Shown piece by piece: positions 1 through 10,560 of a DNA stretch of 64,000 bases; position 1 is the stretch's first letter; each line of letters begins with the position of its first letter. The stretch covers positions 248,001 to 312,000 of the forward strand of contig JAOTON010001685.1 of NCBI GenBank assembly GCA_034440635.1, given 5' to 3'. The position numbers were made by a program, and so were the translations under genes. The stretch comes from Lepas anatifera (Eukaryota; Arthropoda; Thecostraca; Lepadidae). Below the pieces are notes generated by a model, which saw nothing but the letters and a program-made list of their open reading frames with translations, had not been told where the DNA came from and ran no database searches.

Positions 1-541
1 CCGCCCGGACTCTTTTCGTACCCACCACCGCCTGAGAGGTCCGATCAGACCTACCTCCCCCTACAATCTCGGGAATCGGAGGTGATACGGACAAAATCGA
101 ACAGGCGCTGGAAACGCCTTGCCGTCCTCTAATTCAGACTCGAGTTTTGACCAAATCTGTTGGTTCGTGACGTCACTGTGGGTCAAGATGGGTCAGCTTT
201 AGTCCGGTTTGAGAAATTCCGTACAAGTCGAGAACTATTAGCCCTGGAATAAAACCAAAGGCATCAATGTGTTCGTCTTGGCTCAACAATTCGAATGATA
301 TGTGGCACTACCTTGATCTTAGGTAAGCAGCTTAGGTGCTGGATGTGCTTTCGTGGGAAGAGACATAAGCCGAGGTTTCAACCTTCCGACATCGGTATCC
401 GTTTTTACTACCGAACTATGTGCTATTGTCCAAGTCTTACGCCACATTCTCTGAGACCCTGGTGGGCGGTTTTTAATTGTTACAGACTCCGCTAGTTCCC
501 TAGCTGCACTCCAGTCCTGTCACCCACCAAAATCCTGGTTG
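1..541 (+). pseudogene. non-LTR retrotransposon ORF2 fragment, RNase H part 1
   Basis: Decayed coding DNA running off the left edge. In shifting frames it gives the first half of a ribonuclease H domain: LGAGCAFVG near 332-358, then a segment ending SVFTTELCAI near 397-426 that carries the helix with the catalytic Glu, then TDSASSLAAL at 482-511 with the third catalytic Asp. In families such as I, LOA and related non-LTR retrotransposons this domain sits at the C-terminus of ORF2 and removes RNA from the RNA:DNA hybrid. At least one stop and two frame changes interrupt it, so it is dead. The first catalytic Asp region (about 295-330) is not readable. The domain resumes after the hAT insertion at 5551. 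Clade assignment is inferred from the presence of RNase H only. Confidence 0.8.
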
Positions 542-549
542 GTGCCCAC
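542..549. repeat. target-site duplication, left copy (hAT element 1)
   Basis: GTGCCCAC directly precedes the left end TAGAGGTGGGA. The identical 8 bp follow the right end at 5543-5550. Eight-base duplications are the hallmark of hAT-superfamily insertion. Confidence 0.93.
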
Positions 550-2194
550 TAGAGGTGGGACTTTCTAGGCCCGGGGGCCCGGGGCAAAGCCCGGCCCAGG
601 CCCGCGGGCTTGGACCGGGCCTGAAGGCCTGATTTAGGCCAATGCCGGGCTGATAACGGGCTTCACCCAGGCTCATTCCGGGCTTCAACTGAACTGGGAC
701 TTCAAAGTAAATTTTCTGTAAGTTAAATAAACCTTTTTCAGTACACACCTAGTTTTTTCCACTGAAACATAATCTTATTCATGCACCAGCAGCTTTTGAA
801 AATGCATTTACAATTAATTTTGAGACTTTTAGACATACATCAGGAATGTAAAAGCATGAAGCTCTAGCTTTCTATCTGTATACTCATGCCAGGGTCAAAA
901 GCAAGTTACTTAAAACTGAATCAATATTTAAAATCAAATATTGAATAATGCCTACAGTTGCACACATCCATGCCATACTGTCATCTTATGAATATCCTGA
1001 TTACTTCAAAATCTTCAAGTCATATATGGGTGAACAAAATATAAATTGTGATAGCCTATTTGTTACTTCCATATTGTCAGTATACCATTTCAAATGAAGT
1101 CATTTAACCAAATTGCCGCTAACATATTGATATTAACACCTAGCTCTAGCTAGAAAATTATTTCCAGAAGCTTTCTGCTCCAGGTAAAAGAAAATGTTAT
1201 CTATGGAGCCATTCCCATGTCCTCTACAAAAACTCTAGCTGCAAGAACAAATGTTGATAAGTTTGACCCATCCACAGCTTCATCTTGCTCTTTCATTGCC
1301 CAAAAGATGCATAATCCACTCAGAAAGGGCTAGTATAAGCAAGGAAATAGGCACAAAGAAAACATGTTTTTGATCGAAGTACTTCAAAATATAAATAAGT
1401 CAGTTGTGGGGAGATACTAGGGAGAGCAGTCAGCCTTAGAGGGAACCTTTGAAATTGCACCATAACATGAATATACTTGACATTATGTGTTGCATTTTCC
1501 TTGTGGAGATACTTCCCTGGCCTTGGCCTCTATGAAATACAACTTCTATTATAAGCTTTGAACATAACAGCACTTCCTTCCAAGATACCTTTACTTTACA
1601 CTTCCTCCCACCACACTAAAATGTACAGAAACGTAGAAATACAGAACACAAAAACAGAATATCCAAATTATGGCAAATTCGCGGCCTTGAGCAGCTTGTC
1701 TTGCAAAGCCAGAAAAGTGTCATATATGAAAAAATGCGCAAAAAGTGGCCTATTCTCAGGAACAAGAGAAACGCACCACACACTTTGTGCTTATTTTTTA
1801 AATCTGTGAAATTTTAAAATATATTTTCAAAAGTCTTAAAATATTTTCCTGACATAAACTTACTATTCTGGTAAATTTTGGTGAAAATGTTTTCTAAATG
1901 ATTGCTCTAATGTAGACAAGCACGGCGCTTCAGATACCTACTAAGCGCAAGCCCGTAAAATACAACAAAACAAACAAATAGTGTTCAGCCCAAATGGTGA
2001 TGTGGATGGGATTGAGTTGTTTTTTGTGTCAGATTTACTTTTGGTGGAGATTGGTGCAATATTTTTATTCCATGTTTGGTGCGAACCTGTGGAAAACTAG
2101 TGGTTCTTTATCAAGATAGTTCTTTTGGCTGGTGGTTTGATAATTGTATATGGCTGATGGGCAGTGTCCGAAATTACTTTTCTGCAGAGTGTGG

Positions 2195-4740
2195 GATGTC
2201 AAAATTCAGGAAAAAAGAGGTCAAAATTAATTGTCAAAAAAGGGGGAAATAGCAAATGTAGGATTAGAACATCTCGGAAAACAAATACACGTACTAAAAC
2301 ATTACATGCACATGAAATACAAAAACAAATAAGGGATGGACAATATTAAAATTAACTGTATTAACAGAAGTTAAAACAACTTGAGAAACCTACAAATCCA
2401 ACTCCTGCAGAGTTCGCATTTTTCCCAAATAAAAGCATCAGAAACGTACAAGGGAATACATTAATAAGCCGCAAACCTACAGATACATAAAGCAAAGTCT
2501 GGAATACCTACCTACCAAAACAATACCTCGGGTGAGATGGTCTTGCTTTAGAACCTTTAACAAGCTGAAATGTCTAAAGGGGAGGGAAATTCCAAAACTT
2601 GTCCATTTGAACAAACTATTTTCAAACAAACTTATTTTTGAAATTATACCTAAATCAGCAGGATTCACCCTCTGTTTTCACTTGCATTCATGGAAAATTG
2701 CAGCATGCAATCACAATAAAAATACCTAGTCAAATGGCCACCATGAAAATAATAACGTACCTTTACCCACGTGCCTGGATTTCTCAAACTTGAACTATAT
2801 TACCCTCATTGAAATACAGAACGATCACAGGTTGAGGTTCAGAATTAGTCTGCTTAAGGCTTAAGACATACGAACGCTGGCTACTTACAACTTACCAACT
2901 CTCAAACGTACGTATGAGCTTCGACCGACACCCTGCATGCAATCCAGAAACGTACACAAACACTAATCTCAACTGCGGCAAATTCTTTTCTAATGCTGAG
3001 AAAGACATCTCGCGTCAAATTCAGGCAAGCCTGTCGACACCGGTAGCCAAGTACGGTTTTTCTAATGCGAGTGAACTGACCAGGCGGGCCCTCTGAGCGT
3101 GAGAAGGATGTCGAAATTCTCCACCTTTAAATCACGCAGAGATTCGGCGTTTGTAAAGAAAAACTAACTTTACCTTAATCGTTCATTATTTTTCTAAAGC
3201 ATCCTGAAATTCATCGAAATATTTTGGCTGCCTTTGGAGATATTCCGAGAAATACATAGAGGTGCAATTTTCTGATCCGTGAAGATTCCATGTTTGGTAT
3301 TATTTATTTAAAAACTGTTGAACAAATATCCAATATTGGGATCACTTTATCAAACCAAGACAGCAGAATTTTTAATTTTATATATTTTAAACCACAAAAG
3401 CATGATAAAACTACAGTTTTCTTTTAAAGTCAGGATGTCGAAATTATTTAGGAATGCTTGCATTGTTCCACCAAAATTCCGAGTGACATGACCCAAAATA
3501 TGGCTAAACAATATTTTTCTGAATAGAAAAGATTTTGATTTCATATTCTGGTACTCTCAAAAGTTTCTTTTGCACAGAAACTTCAAAACAAATGTTATAA
3601 CTCACCCTGACCCACGCGATTTCTAAGGATGTCGAAATTCAGTCGTAAGGAGCTGACGTCATCAAACTATATATTACGTCAGTAGACTACATTTCAAGGC
3701 CTTGGGCCTTGGCTAGCAGTAGCCCCAAGAACGATGTGGTGATGATTGCTTGGGTTTCGAGAAATGTGAATGTCATGATGTCTCTACCAGCCTTAGCCCC
3801 AGGCAGTTTTGACCACCAGTTTCGGCTAGCAAAATTACGAGCAATATTTTGCGTTTTTAATTTGTCCCTGAACATCAATTTTCAAATGGTATCGCGAGTC
3901 AGCGCTGCCGCTAGTCATCGAGTTTATTTTGAATTCAGCTATATGTTTAAGACGAAAGCGTACATCCCAAGAGTGTGAGGCGTGGGGGCTTTGGTTGTTG
4001 AAAGAGAGAGGAGAGAGAGGGAAAAGAGTGGGGCTTATAAAGTGGGGTATATTATTAGTCGTCTTAGTTTAGTAGTACGCTAAGAGACGTGAGGGGTCGA
4101 TGGCTGACTTTATTTTTGTTATATGGTTGATTCAGCTAATTGCATCTCCGGTTTAGACATGCTGTTTGTCAGGCATTATCTTCCATTCTTGAGATCTCAG
4201 TGTGCTTGTGAAGAAGCAATTGTTAGGAATGTTCTCTTTACAGGGTTTTGTCCTTTGAGCTTTTATTGTAAAATGTTTGTGCTAGAATCCTTCAGTATTC
4301 AAACTTCCTTCTCTCCAAAGATGATTGCTGTGTTCTATTTTGACATGGAATCCGTCCTAACAGGACTGTGTAAAGATGCTGCATTCCATATGAAGGTATA
4401 GGTTCACAAAGCTAGTGTTGCAGCATCTTTATCAAATGGTATGTTGGCTTCAGTTGCTGGTCTGGCCCTGCTTCCATTCCTCAACTTCTGAAAAAGGAAA
4501 CTGATGATGCTGCATTTTTATTCATTGAGATCCGTACATGTGTTTGCGACAACAGCAACAAGCAATAAAAAACCATGCCAGTACATGTTCACACAAGGCA
4601 AAAACCAGTAGGAGATGCAAATAAAGGCTCACTAAAAGCTCATTGAGGCCACCACCCCGAAAGCTGATGATGCCGCAAGCCGATGATTCTGATGATTTTG
4701 TTTAGGATGTCAAAATTCAAGATTTAGGATGTCAAAATTG
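2195..4740. repeat. six dispersed copies of an AGGATGTCRAAATT motif inside hAT element 1
   Basis: Near-identical 12-15 base motifs, all in the same orientation, occur at about 2194, 3105, 3432, 3627, 4704 and 4724. The core is GGATGTC followed by G or A and then AAATT. Spacing is irregular (about 20 to 1,100 bp), so this is not a tandem array. The surrounding sequence is not otherwise repeated. Function unknown; it could be a protein-binding motif of the element or remnants of an older nested repeat. Confidence 0.5.
3987..4022. repeat. GA-rich microsatellite
   Basis: Imperfect (GA)n / GAGAGG purine tract inside hAT element 1, followed by a TTATAAAG motif at about 4035. No gene can be attached to it. 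Confidence 0.6.
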
Positions 4741-5542
4741 ATCAAGTCTGGGTGTGGGTTTCCCCAAAATTCCCATTTCAGGACACTGCTGATGGGCCTT
4801 GTTCATGTTGGCCTGTTGGCTTACCTACTTTGCAGACCGGGCTGACCCAAGCAGAACGATCTTTTGACTATCTTCCAAGCTGTTTAGTGACTAAACTAAA
4901 AAATGTTCACATGTATCAATTGAGGGACAATGTGAAGGATTTTGGTTCATTCACAGCCATTCCGCCATGATATTCTGAAAAGTTTTAGCTGAAAACTTGT
5001 CACTGCTCTCTCCTCTATTCATAAACATTATTGGAACTCAATTTTGAGGCTCGTGCCAGCATATAATGATCTATAAAGTGCAAAGATGGAGGAAATGTCT
5101 GACATGAGTGGACTTATTTCATCCCGATTCTTATAGCTGCCATGTGCATACCTCTATCTAGAATGCCCTTTGTTTTTATAAGGTGATGCTGGTCATTACC
5201 TGAAGTAGCTTGCATCATAAGCGCCATGTTTCATACTGTTTTTCAGTATCATTTTCTGCTGAATTATTAAGATAGCTGAGGCTACTGATGCTACATGCAC
5301 CTTTTAATATGGTTTTGGGTGAAACCAAAACGTTTTACAGGATAAATTGACTTAAAGCATATATTTGAAACAGCTTTAAAGTAAATAAATGTTGTATATA
5401 GTCGTTTATGGTTTTTTGATGATACCGGGCCTTCCCGGGCTTGAAAATCCATTTCTTCCACAAACCGGGCTTGTGACGGGCTTCTAAAATCAGCAGCAGA
5501 CGCCCGGCCCGGCCTGCAAATTGCCCGAAACTCCCACCTCTA

Positions 5543-5550
5543 GTGCCCAC
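5543..5550. repeat. target-site duplication, right copy (hAT element 1)
   Basis: GTGCCCAC, identical to 542-549, immediately follows the right end TCCCACCTCTA. Confidence 0.93.
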
Positions 5551-6323
5551 CATTCGGAGACTTCTTAATACCGCATTTTCTGCCGTGGCCAGGATACAGT
5601 TTTTATGGGTCCCTAGTCATGTGGGAATACCTGGTAACGAGAGAGCTGATTTGGCTGCCAGATCGGCTTCTGAGACTACTCGAGCAGGATCTTTTAGAGT
5701 TCCAGCATCTGATGTGAAAGCGGAAATTAACAGCATTCTTAAATCTGAATGGCAAGCGAAATGGGACAGTGAGTCGGCCTGCGCCTTAAAGCAGCTCAAG
5801 CCAGCCATAGAACCATGGGAGTCGAGTAACAGGCGGAGTAGAAGGGAGGAAATATGCCGTACACGACTTCGTATTGGTCACACATTTGCAACCCACGGAC
5901 ACCATCTCTCTGCTTCAGTACCAAGCCGGTGTGGCCACTATCAAAGCAGGCTTACTGTATAGTGTACAGCATGTATTGGCTGACACAGGATGTAACGAAC
6001 TGAGAACTCTCCGCTCCCGCTATTTTCCCCCATGCCCCTTTGCGAGTGTGTTAGGAGACAAGCCAGCTGTTGAGTTCCCCATAGTCCTACTGTATTTGAC
6101 AGAGATTGGATTTGATATTGTTTATAATCCTCACCGAATGACACAAACGCAATAAAATTAAACACGAAGGAATCAAGTAGCCTTCCTTTTAGCTATCTAC
6201 CTATAGGATAACGCGGAAGACTTAAGTGGCTTTTAAGAATTGATTATAGTGTATAGGAGGTGCGCTAAATGGTCCTAGCAGCTGGAGCGCCTTTAAAAAC
6301 CCAAACACACACACACACACACA
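5551..6323 (+). pseudogene. non-LTR retrotransposon RNase H part 2, zinc-like tail and 3'UTR
   Basis: Continues the RNase H domain cut by the hAT element. WVPSHVGIPGNERADLAA (about 5605-5658) is the diagnostic C-terminal RNase H block with the last catalytic Asp. The frame stays open to about 5935. A frameshift then moves the Cys/His-containing tail (QHVLADTGC) into another frame, which ends at 6155. AATAAA lies at about 6151. The noncoding tail contains the block ATGGTCCTAGCAGCTGGAGC followed by an (AC)n run at 6304-6323, which I take as the 3' tail of the insertion. Retroelements of this type commonly end in short simple repeats. With 1-541 it forms one insertion whose 5' end lies outside the window. 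Confidence 0.85.
6304..6323. repeat. (AC)n microsatellite, probable retrotransposon tail
   Basis: Ten AC units directly after the conserved-looking 3'UTR block of the retrotransposon. Best explained as its 3' tail. Confidence 0.75.
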
Positions 6324-8032
6324 GGTTGATCTTAGGTCAAGGTCAATCATCAACTTTTCCAGGTCACATTGCATATCATTTCGAATCCGTGCATCACACT
6401 CGTCGCTAAAGTCTCAAATTTATCGTTTTGTCTGGTTTCGTATAAAAGCTACAGACACAACCAAATTAAAAAGTGAGAACTTTGCAATCTCTGGTGCTGT
6501 CGTTATTTTCCTGAATTCAAAATGAGTGACAGCGTGCAGATTGTTATTTTCAAGAGCATTTGAATTATGCTTATTAACTTGCTTTAACTCTTCTAGGTGC
6601 GGATTTTCACCCTGGTTTTGTTGGTCTCATTTTGGAGAATGCAAGTGCCTTACAGTGGCTTTGAAATTACGTCATAACTTGTTGACCTGACCTGACCTTG
6701 TACCAATTTTCGCTCAGACAGTGTCAAATTGATCCCCTGAGATATACAAAGTGGCGGGCCTCTCATTCAAATCGGCTCGGAATTACTTGCGAAAAACCGA
6801 GGGGGAAGTACGATCGGAACCGCAGGCGGCGAAGGGTCAAGGGTTGACACCGTTCATCTCTGACGAAGAATGGAATCGTGCCGTTCAATCCGTTCGTGTT
6901 TGTGCCGCGTGTCGGCGTATTTTGCCAGCGTCGGCGGATGGCGCGCCACCTGTCGTATGCGGCGCGCGTGTCCTGCCGTCGGCGACATTTATCCACTCCG
7001 CTGGCGGCGCGCCGGTGTGAAAGCGGCGCCACAAACTAACCCGGTAAATAGATAGAAATGGCCGTCACGTCGTTGGCGGGCGGCGGCGCCAAATTGAAGG
7101 CGCGGTGGAGAGTCATCCGGGAGCGCCGACTGTCGCCCGATTCTGTCGCCCCAGAGCTCAGACCCCAACTTCTGCCAACTGAGACGCTCCACTGCCTCCG
7201 GCTTACCGTCACCGCTGCAGTTTCGACTTTGGGAGTCGAACTTTTCTAACTGATGGACAGTGTTTCGAGAAGGAGTGAGATGCTGCATGGGAGGTGTCGC
7301 TTAGAGACCGGCACCAGAGGGTTCAGCTCAATTCAATTCAGTTCGTTTGTGTCAGGATCATCCCCGCTGAATTGTAGTACCCTTCTGCATTTCCCCCACG
7401 TCGTGTTGTTAAAACGTTGAATGGTATAGGATGTTGAGTTCACAGTCATCATAGAACGTGGTCATCATAAACGAAATGGTCCAAGGATCGAGTTTGAGTT
7501 TGATACTTTCCTTAGACGCAAAGTGATTTTGTAGGTTGGTTTGTAAAGGCACGAGGCACTCGAATACATTTCATTTGCTGAACCATTTAAGTAATGCAAG
7601 GGATCCTCTGTGTTGATGGCCGTTTGGGATCTGTTAACTGGATTGTTGATGACCAAAATGTCGAACAATCTATCCAATCTGTTCGCTAGGCTATGTGTCT
7701 AACCTGCCTGTTAGGTGTTGCTGTTGGAATCGTACAAACTGACCTGTCTGTATGGGGTTGAAAATAATGTTATTGAATACATTGAAAAAAGGTTTCATCG
7801 AATCCGTAATGTGTTGTGCTATCCAAACATATACTCCCGTGAGTTGTGAATTCAATTCGGTATAATGTTTATATCTATATTTCCAGAACCCTGCAGGAAA
7901 TTGAAGTATTTTGAGCAGGCGACCCAGCAGACTGGGCTCTCGCCTCGGCAGAATCACGTGCTTCTCGTTGGAGAACGACTGTTGTTTGTGGAGCAGCGCC
8001 TTGAAGAATTAACGGCGGGAGAAGACCCGAGG
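6324..8032. other. gene-free stretch: AGGTCA-type half-sites, then CpG-rich DNA
   Basis: AGGTCAAGGTCA lies at about 6335-6350 with another AGGTCA at about 6360. The reverse-strand triplet TGACCTGACCTGACCTT sits at about 6684-6700. These are nuclear-receptor-like half-sites at the two ends of a 380-bp interval, in opposite orientation, which could also be the termini of an old repeat. From 6740 to 7250 the DNA is rich in CpG and GC and is open on several frames with no recognisable protein. From 7250 to 8030 I see nothing. Confidence 0.5.
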
Positions 8033-8476
8033 GCCCGACATCGCGCCAGTGTGGGCTGCTGCCTCCCGACATCGCGCCAGTGTGGGCCACTTCCTCCCGG
8101 CATCGTGCCAGTGTGAGCCACCGCCTCCCGGCATCATGCCAGTATGGGCTGCCTCCCGGCATCGGGCCAGTATGGGCTGCCTCCCGGCATCGGGCCAGTG
8201 TGGGCTGCCTCCCGGCATCGGGCCAGTGTGGGCTTTCTCCCGGCACCGTGCCAGTATGGGCTGCCTCCCGGCATCGTGCCAGTGTGGGCTGCCTCCCGGT
8301 ATCGGGCCAGTGTAGGCTGCCTCCCGGCACCGTGCCAGTGTGGGCTGCCTCTCGGCATCGTGCCAGTGTGGGCTGCCTTCCGGCATCGGGCCAGTGTGGG
8401 ATGCCTCCCGGCTTCGTGCCAATATGGGCCACTGCCTCCCAGCATCGGGCCAGCGTGGCGGCCTCCCGGCATCGCG
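8033..8476. repeat. minisatellite, 28-bp unit, about 15 copies
   Basis: Units run GCCTCCCGGCATCGGGCCAG then TGTGGGCT, with substitutions (ATCGTG, ACCGTG) and a few longer 31-bp units. 28 is not a multiple of three and the unit lacks stops, so open frames appear on both strands. These are not genes. Confidence 0.93.
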
Positions 8477-9334
8477 CTCCGCCGAACCGGAAGCAGCTGC
8501 CGAATCGCCGTCCAAAGCGGCGATTCGGAAAAGCTTCCTCTCTGAGCGGGGAAAATAGACTGGGAGAATGAGGCGGGAGGCTGAGAGGTGGCGGTTGCGT
8601 GCCGATTGGACTGATCTCGCCCCTGATTGCTGCCTCTCCGCCAGGAACAACTTCTGTCGAGTGGTGGCTTTTCCTCCCTCACAAGCCGGCGGTGTGACGA
8701 GAGCTTCTTTTAGCGATCGCTGCATCGGGAGAATAGGCCCTGAAAGCGTTCGCCACCATTTTCTGAATGCATCGGTATAAAAGCCCCATTTGCAAGTAAT
8801 GCTATTTTGGAACCTGTCCATAACCTGCACGATTCCAGGAATGTTTCAAACTTCAAAGCCAGATGTTTGTGTCGAAATTGTATTAAAGTTGAAGCGAAGT
8901 TATCTGAAAATATATACGACATTTTAAGCATTATGTGAACAGTTAGAGTTCATATCAGCGACTAATCGGTTGCTGCACACGCCGCGAGCTGTTGTTATGT
9001 ATCCGAGACGTCCGAGGGGGGAAGCTGAAGAACGTGTTAAACAATTGGGAGGCACACCACACCGACTCTGACACCTGGTCATTCTACCCGGTAGATGGCA
9101 TAACACATATCTTATCTAAGAGACGAGACGATGCGACGACTCCCTTACACCTGTAAAGGCTTTGGATGGAGCCGCGGGTCTGCGTTTGTTACGGCAGTCG
9201 ATGTATCTGGCCTATTGCGTCAGAGCAGTGTAGGAGGCAGGCGCGCTGTTCCGGGCCGGCAGCCCGGGTCGTCACTGCTCCCGCACAGCTAATGGCAGCC
9301 GGCATCGATCGAAATTATGCAAACCGGCGGCGAC
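8477..9334. other. gene-free stretch
   Basis: Unique-looking, moderately GC-rich DNA. No coding similarity, hairpin or repeat stood out. Confidence 0.5.
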
Positions 9335-9810
9335 GGCGGCGCGTGGCGGACCGCCGCTGCCGTGTCGCGTCGACCTGCGGGACCAGTGGCGGGGGCGGAC
9401 CGCCACTGTCGTGTCGCGTCGACCTGCGGGACCGGTGGCGGGGGCAGACCGCCACTGTCGTGTCCGTCGACCTGCGTGACTGGTGGTACGGCGGACCGCC
9501 ACTGTCATTAGTCGACCTGCGGGACCGGTGGGGGGGGGACCGCTGCTGTCGTGTCGCGTCGACCTGCGGGACCGGTGGGGAGGGGGGACCGCACTGTCGG
9601 TCGCGTCGACCTGCGGGACCGGTGGCGGGGGGACCGCCAATGTCGTGTCGTGTCGACCTGCGGGACCGGTGGCGGGGGCGGACCGCTGCTGTGGTCGGTG
9701 ACCTGGGGGTGGGGAGGGGGCGGACCGCCACTGTCATGTAGTCGACCGGCGGGACCGATGGCGGAGCGGATGTCGTCGGTCGACCGGGGGACCGGTGGCG
9801 GGGGGACGGG
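9335..9810. repeat. minisatellite, 49-bp unit, about 9 degenerate copies
   Basis: Each unit contains GTCGCGTCGACCTGCGGGAC followed by CGGTGGCGGGGGCGGACCGC. GTCGAC and ACCGGT palindromes recur in most units. Units vary by small deletions. It is highly GC-rich with long G runs on the + strand. Confidence 0.9.
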
Positions 9811-9884
9811 CTCCCGTGTTGCGTGAGGGCCTGGCTGACACGCTGTCGTCGGCTGCGATGAACGGGTCAGCAGGGGTCAGCGCT

Positions 9885-10135
9885 GGCTATCCGTCCCACT
9901 CCGTCCCCCGCTTAGTCCGCTCCATCCCACTCCGTCCCCGCTTAATCCGCTCCATCCCACTCCCCCTAGTCCGCTCCATCGCACTCCGTCCCCGCTTAGT
10001 CTGCTCCGTCCCACTCCGTCCCTGCTTAATCTGCTCCGTCCCACTCCGCCTCCCCCCAGTCCGCTCCATTTCACTCCGTCCCCGCTAAGTCTGCTCCGTC
10101 CCCGCTTAATCTGCTCCGTCCCATTCCGTCTCGGA
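9885..10135. repeat. minisatellite, 30-bp (2 x 15) unit, about 8 copies
   Basis: Repeats of CGTCCCCGCTTAATCTGCTC plus CGTCCCACTC, with the half-unit CGCTCCATCCCACTC also recurring. The strand is pyrimidine-biased. It begins only about 75 bp after the preceding 49-bp array and is unrelated to it. Confidence 0.9.
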
Positions 10136-10429
10136 AAATGTATCCAGTAAGTATTCCTGCCCTGTCCCATGCCGCTTTTCTTTGACATTTCAAGGCGAAA
10201 TGGATTTGTTCCTTCCCGAACAAAAATCAAACAATTGCGTCCCATTCCATCTCATTTCATGCCATGTCATGGATACTCATCCACTTTTCTATTTCAAGCA
10301 GACCTCTAAGGACCGGGCTGCCGCGGGCCGCCCCCGGCCCTTCATGACCATGTGGCCCTTTTCCCCTGTGTTTAACGAAACACCAACTACTGAGATCACA
10401 TGTCATCGGAGGGCTAGGGGGTGTAAGGT

Positions 10430-10560
10430 AGGCTCGAGCTTGGGCTGGGCGTCAAATTTTGCCTCTGGGTGGGTTCGAACCTGCGACACTCTGCGCATGC
10501 AGAACTTAACCGGCTGAGTCAAGTGCGCCCACTCGCCGACATCGCCACCCAGACCCCTGA
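10430..10560 (-). mobile_element. tRNA-derived SINE fragment or tRNA pseudogene
   Basis: On the minus strand, TGACTCAGCCGGTTAAG resembles a Pol III A box and GGTTCGAACCC matches a B box about 45 bases further on, the tRNA spacing. The T-stem pairs only partly (outer pairs lost) and the anticodon region forms an odd tight hairpin (TCTGC ATGC GCAGA). This is not a functional tRNA. SINE heads of this kind are common in arthropods. No tail or target duplication was identified. Confidence 0.6.

Larger units (their letters stand above)
550..5542. mobile_element. hAT-superfamily DNA transposon, 4,993 bp, no readable transposase
   Basis: The left end reads TAGAGGTGGGACTTTC and the reverse complement of the right end reads TAGAGGTGGGAGTTTC, so the terminal inverted repeats agree at 15 of 16 bases. 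Both ends continue into GC-rich subterminal DNA full of GCCCGG/CCGGGC hexamers (about 565-690 and 5425-5525), a typical arrangement for transposase-binding sites. The interior is AT-rich, unlike the flanks. No open frame exceeds about 92 codons, and I see no BED finger, DDE or hATC dimerisation segment. It is therefore a nonautonomous or badly decayed copy. It interrupts the RNase H domain of a retrotransposon, so it is younger than that copy. The host frame reads straight through when one copy of the 8-bp duplication is discounted. Confidence 0.9.

Noticed and set aside
4030..4100. TATA-like TTATAAAG after a GA tract as a promoter
   Set aside because: It lies inside the hAT element with no coding frame downstream; a lone motif in AT-rich DNA.
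8009..8830. Overlapping long frames on both strands with Gly/Pro/His repeats
   Set aside because: Produced by the 28-bp minisatellite; equally open frames occur in several phases.
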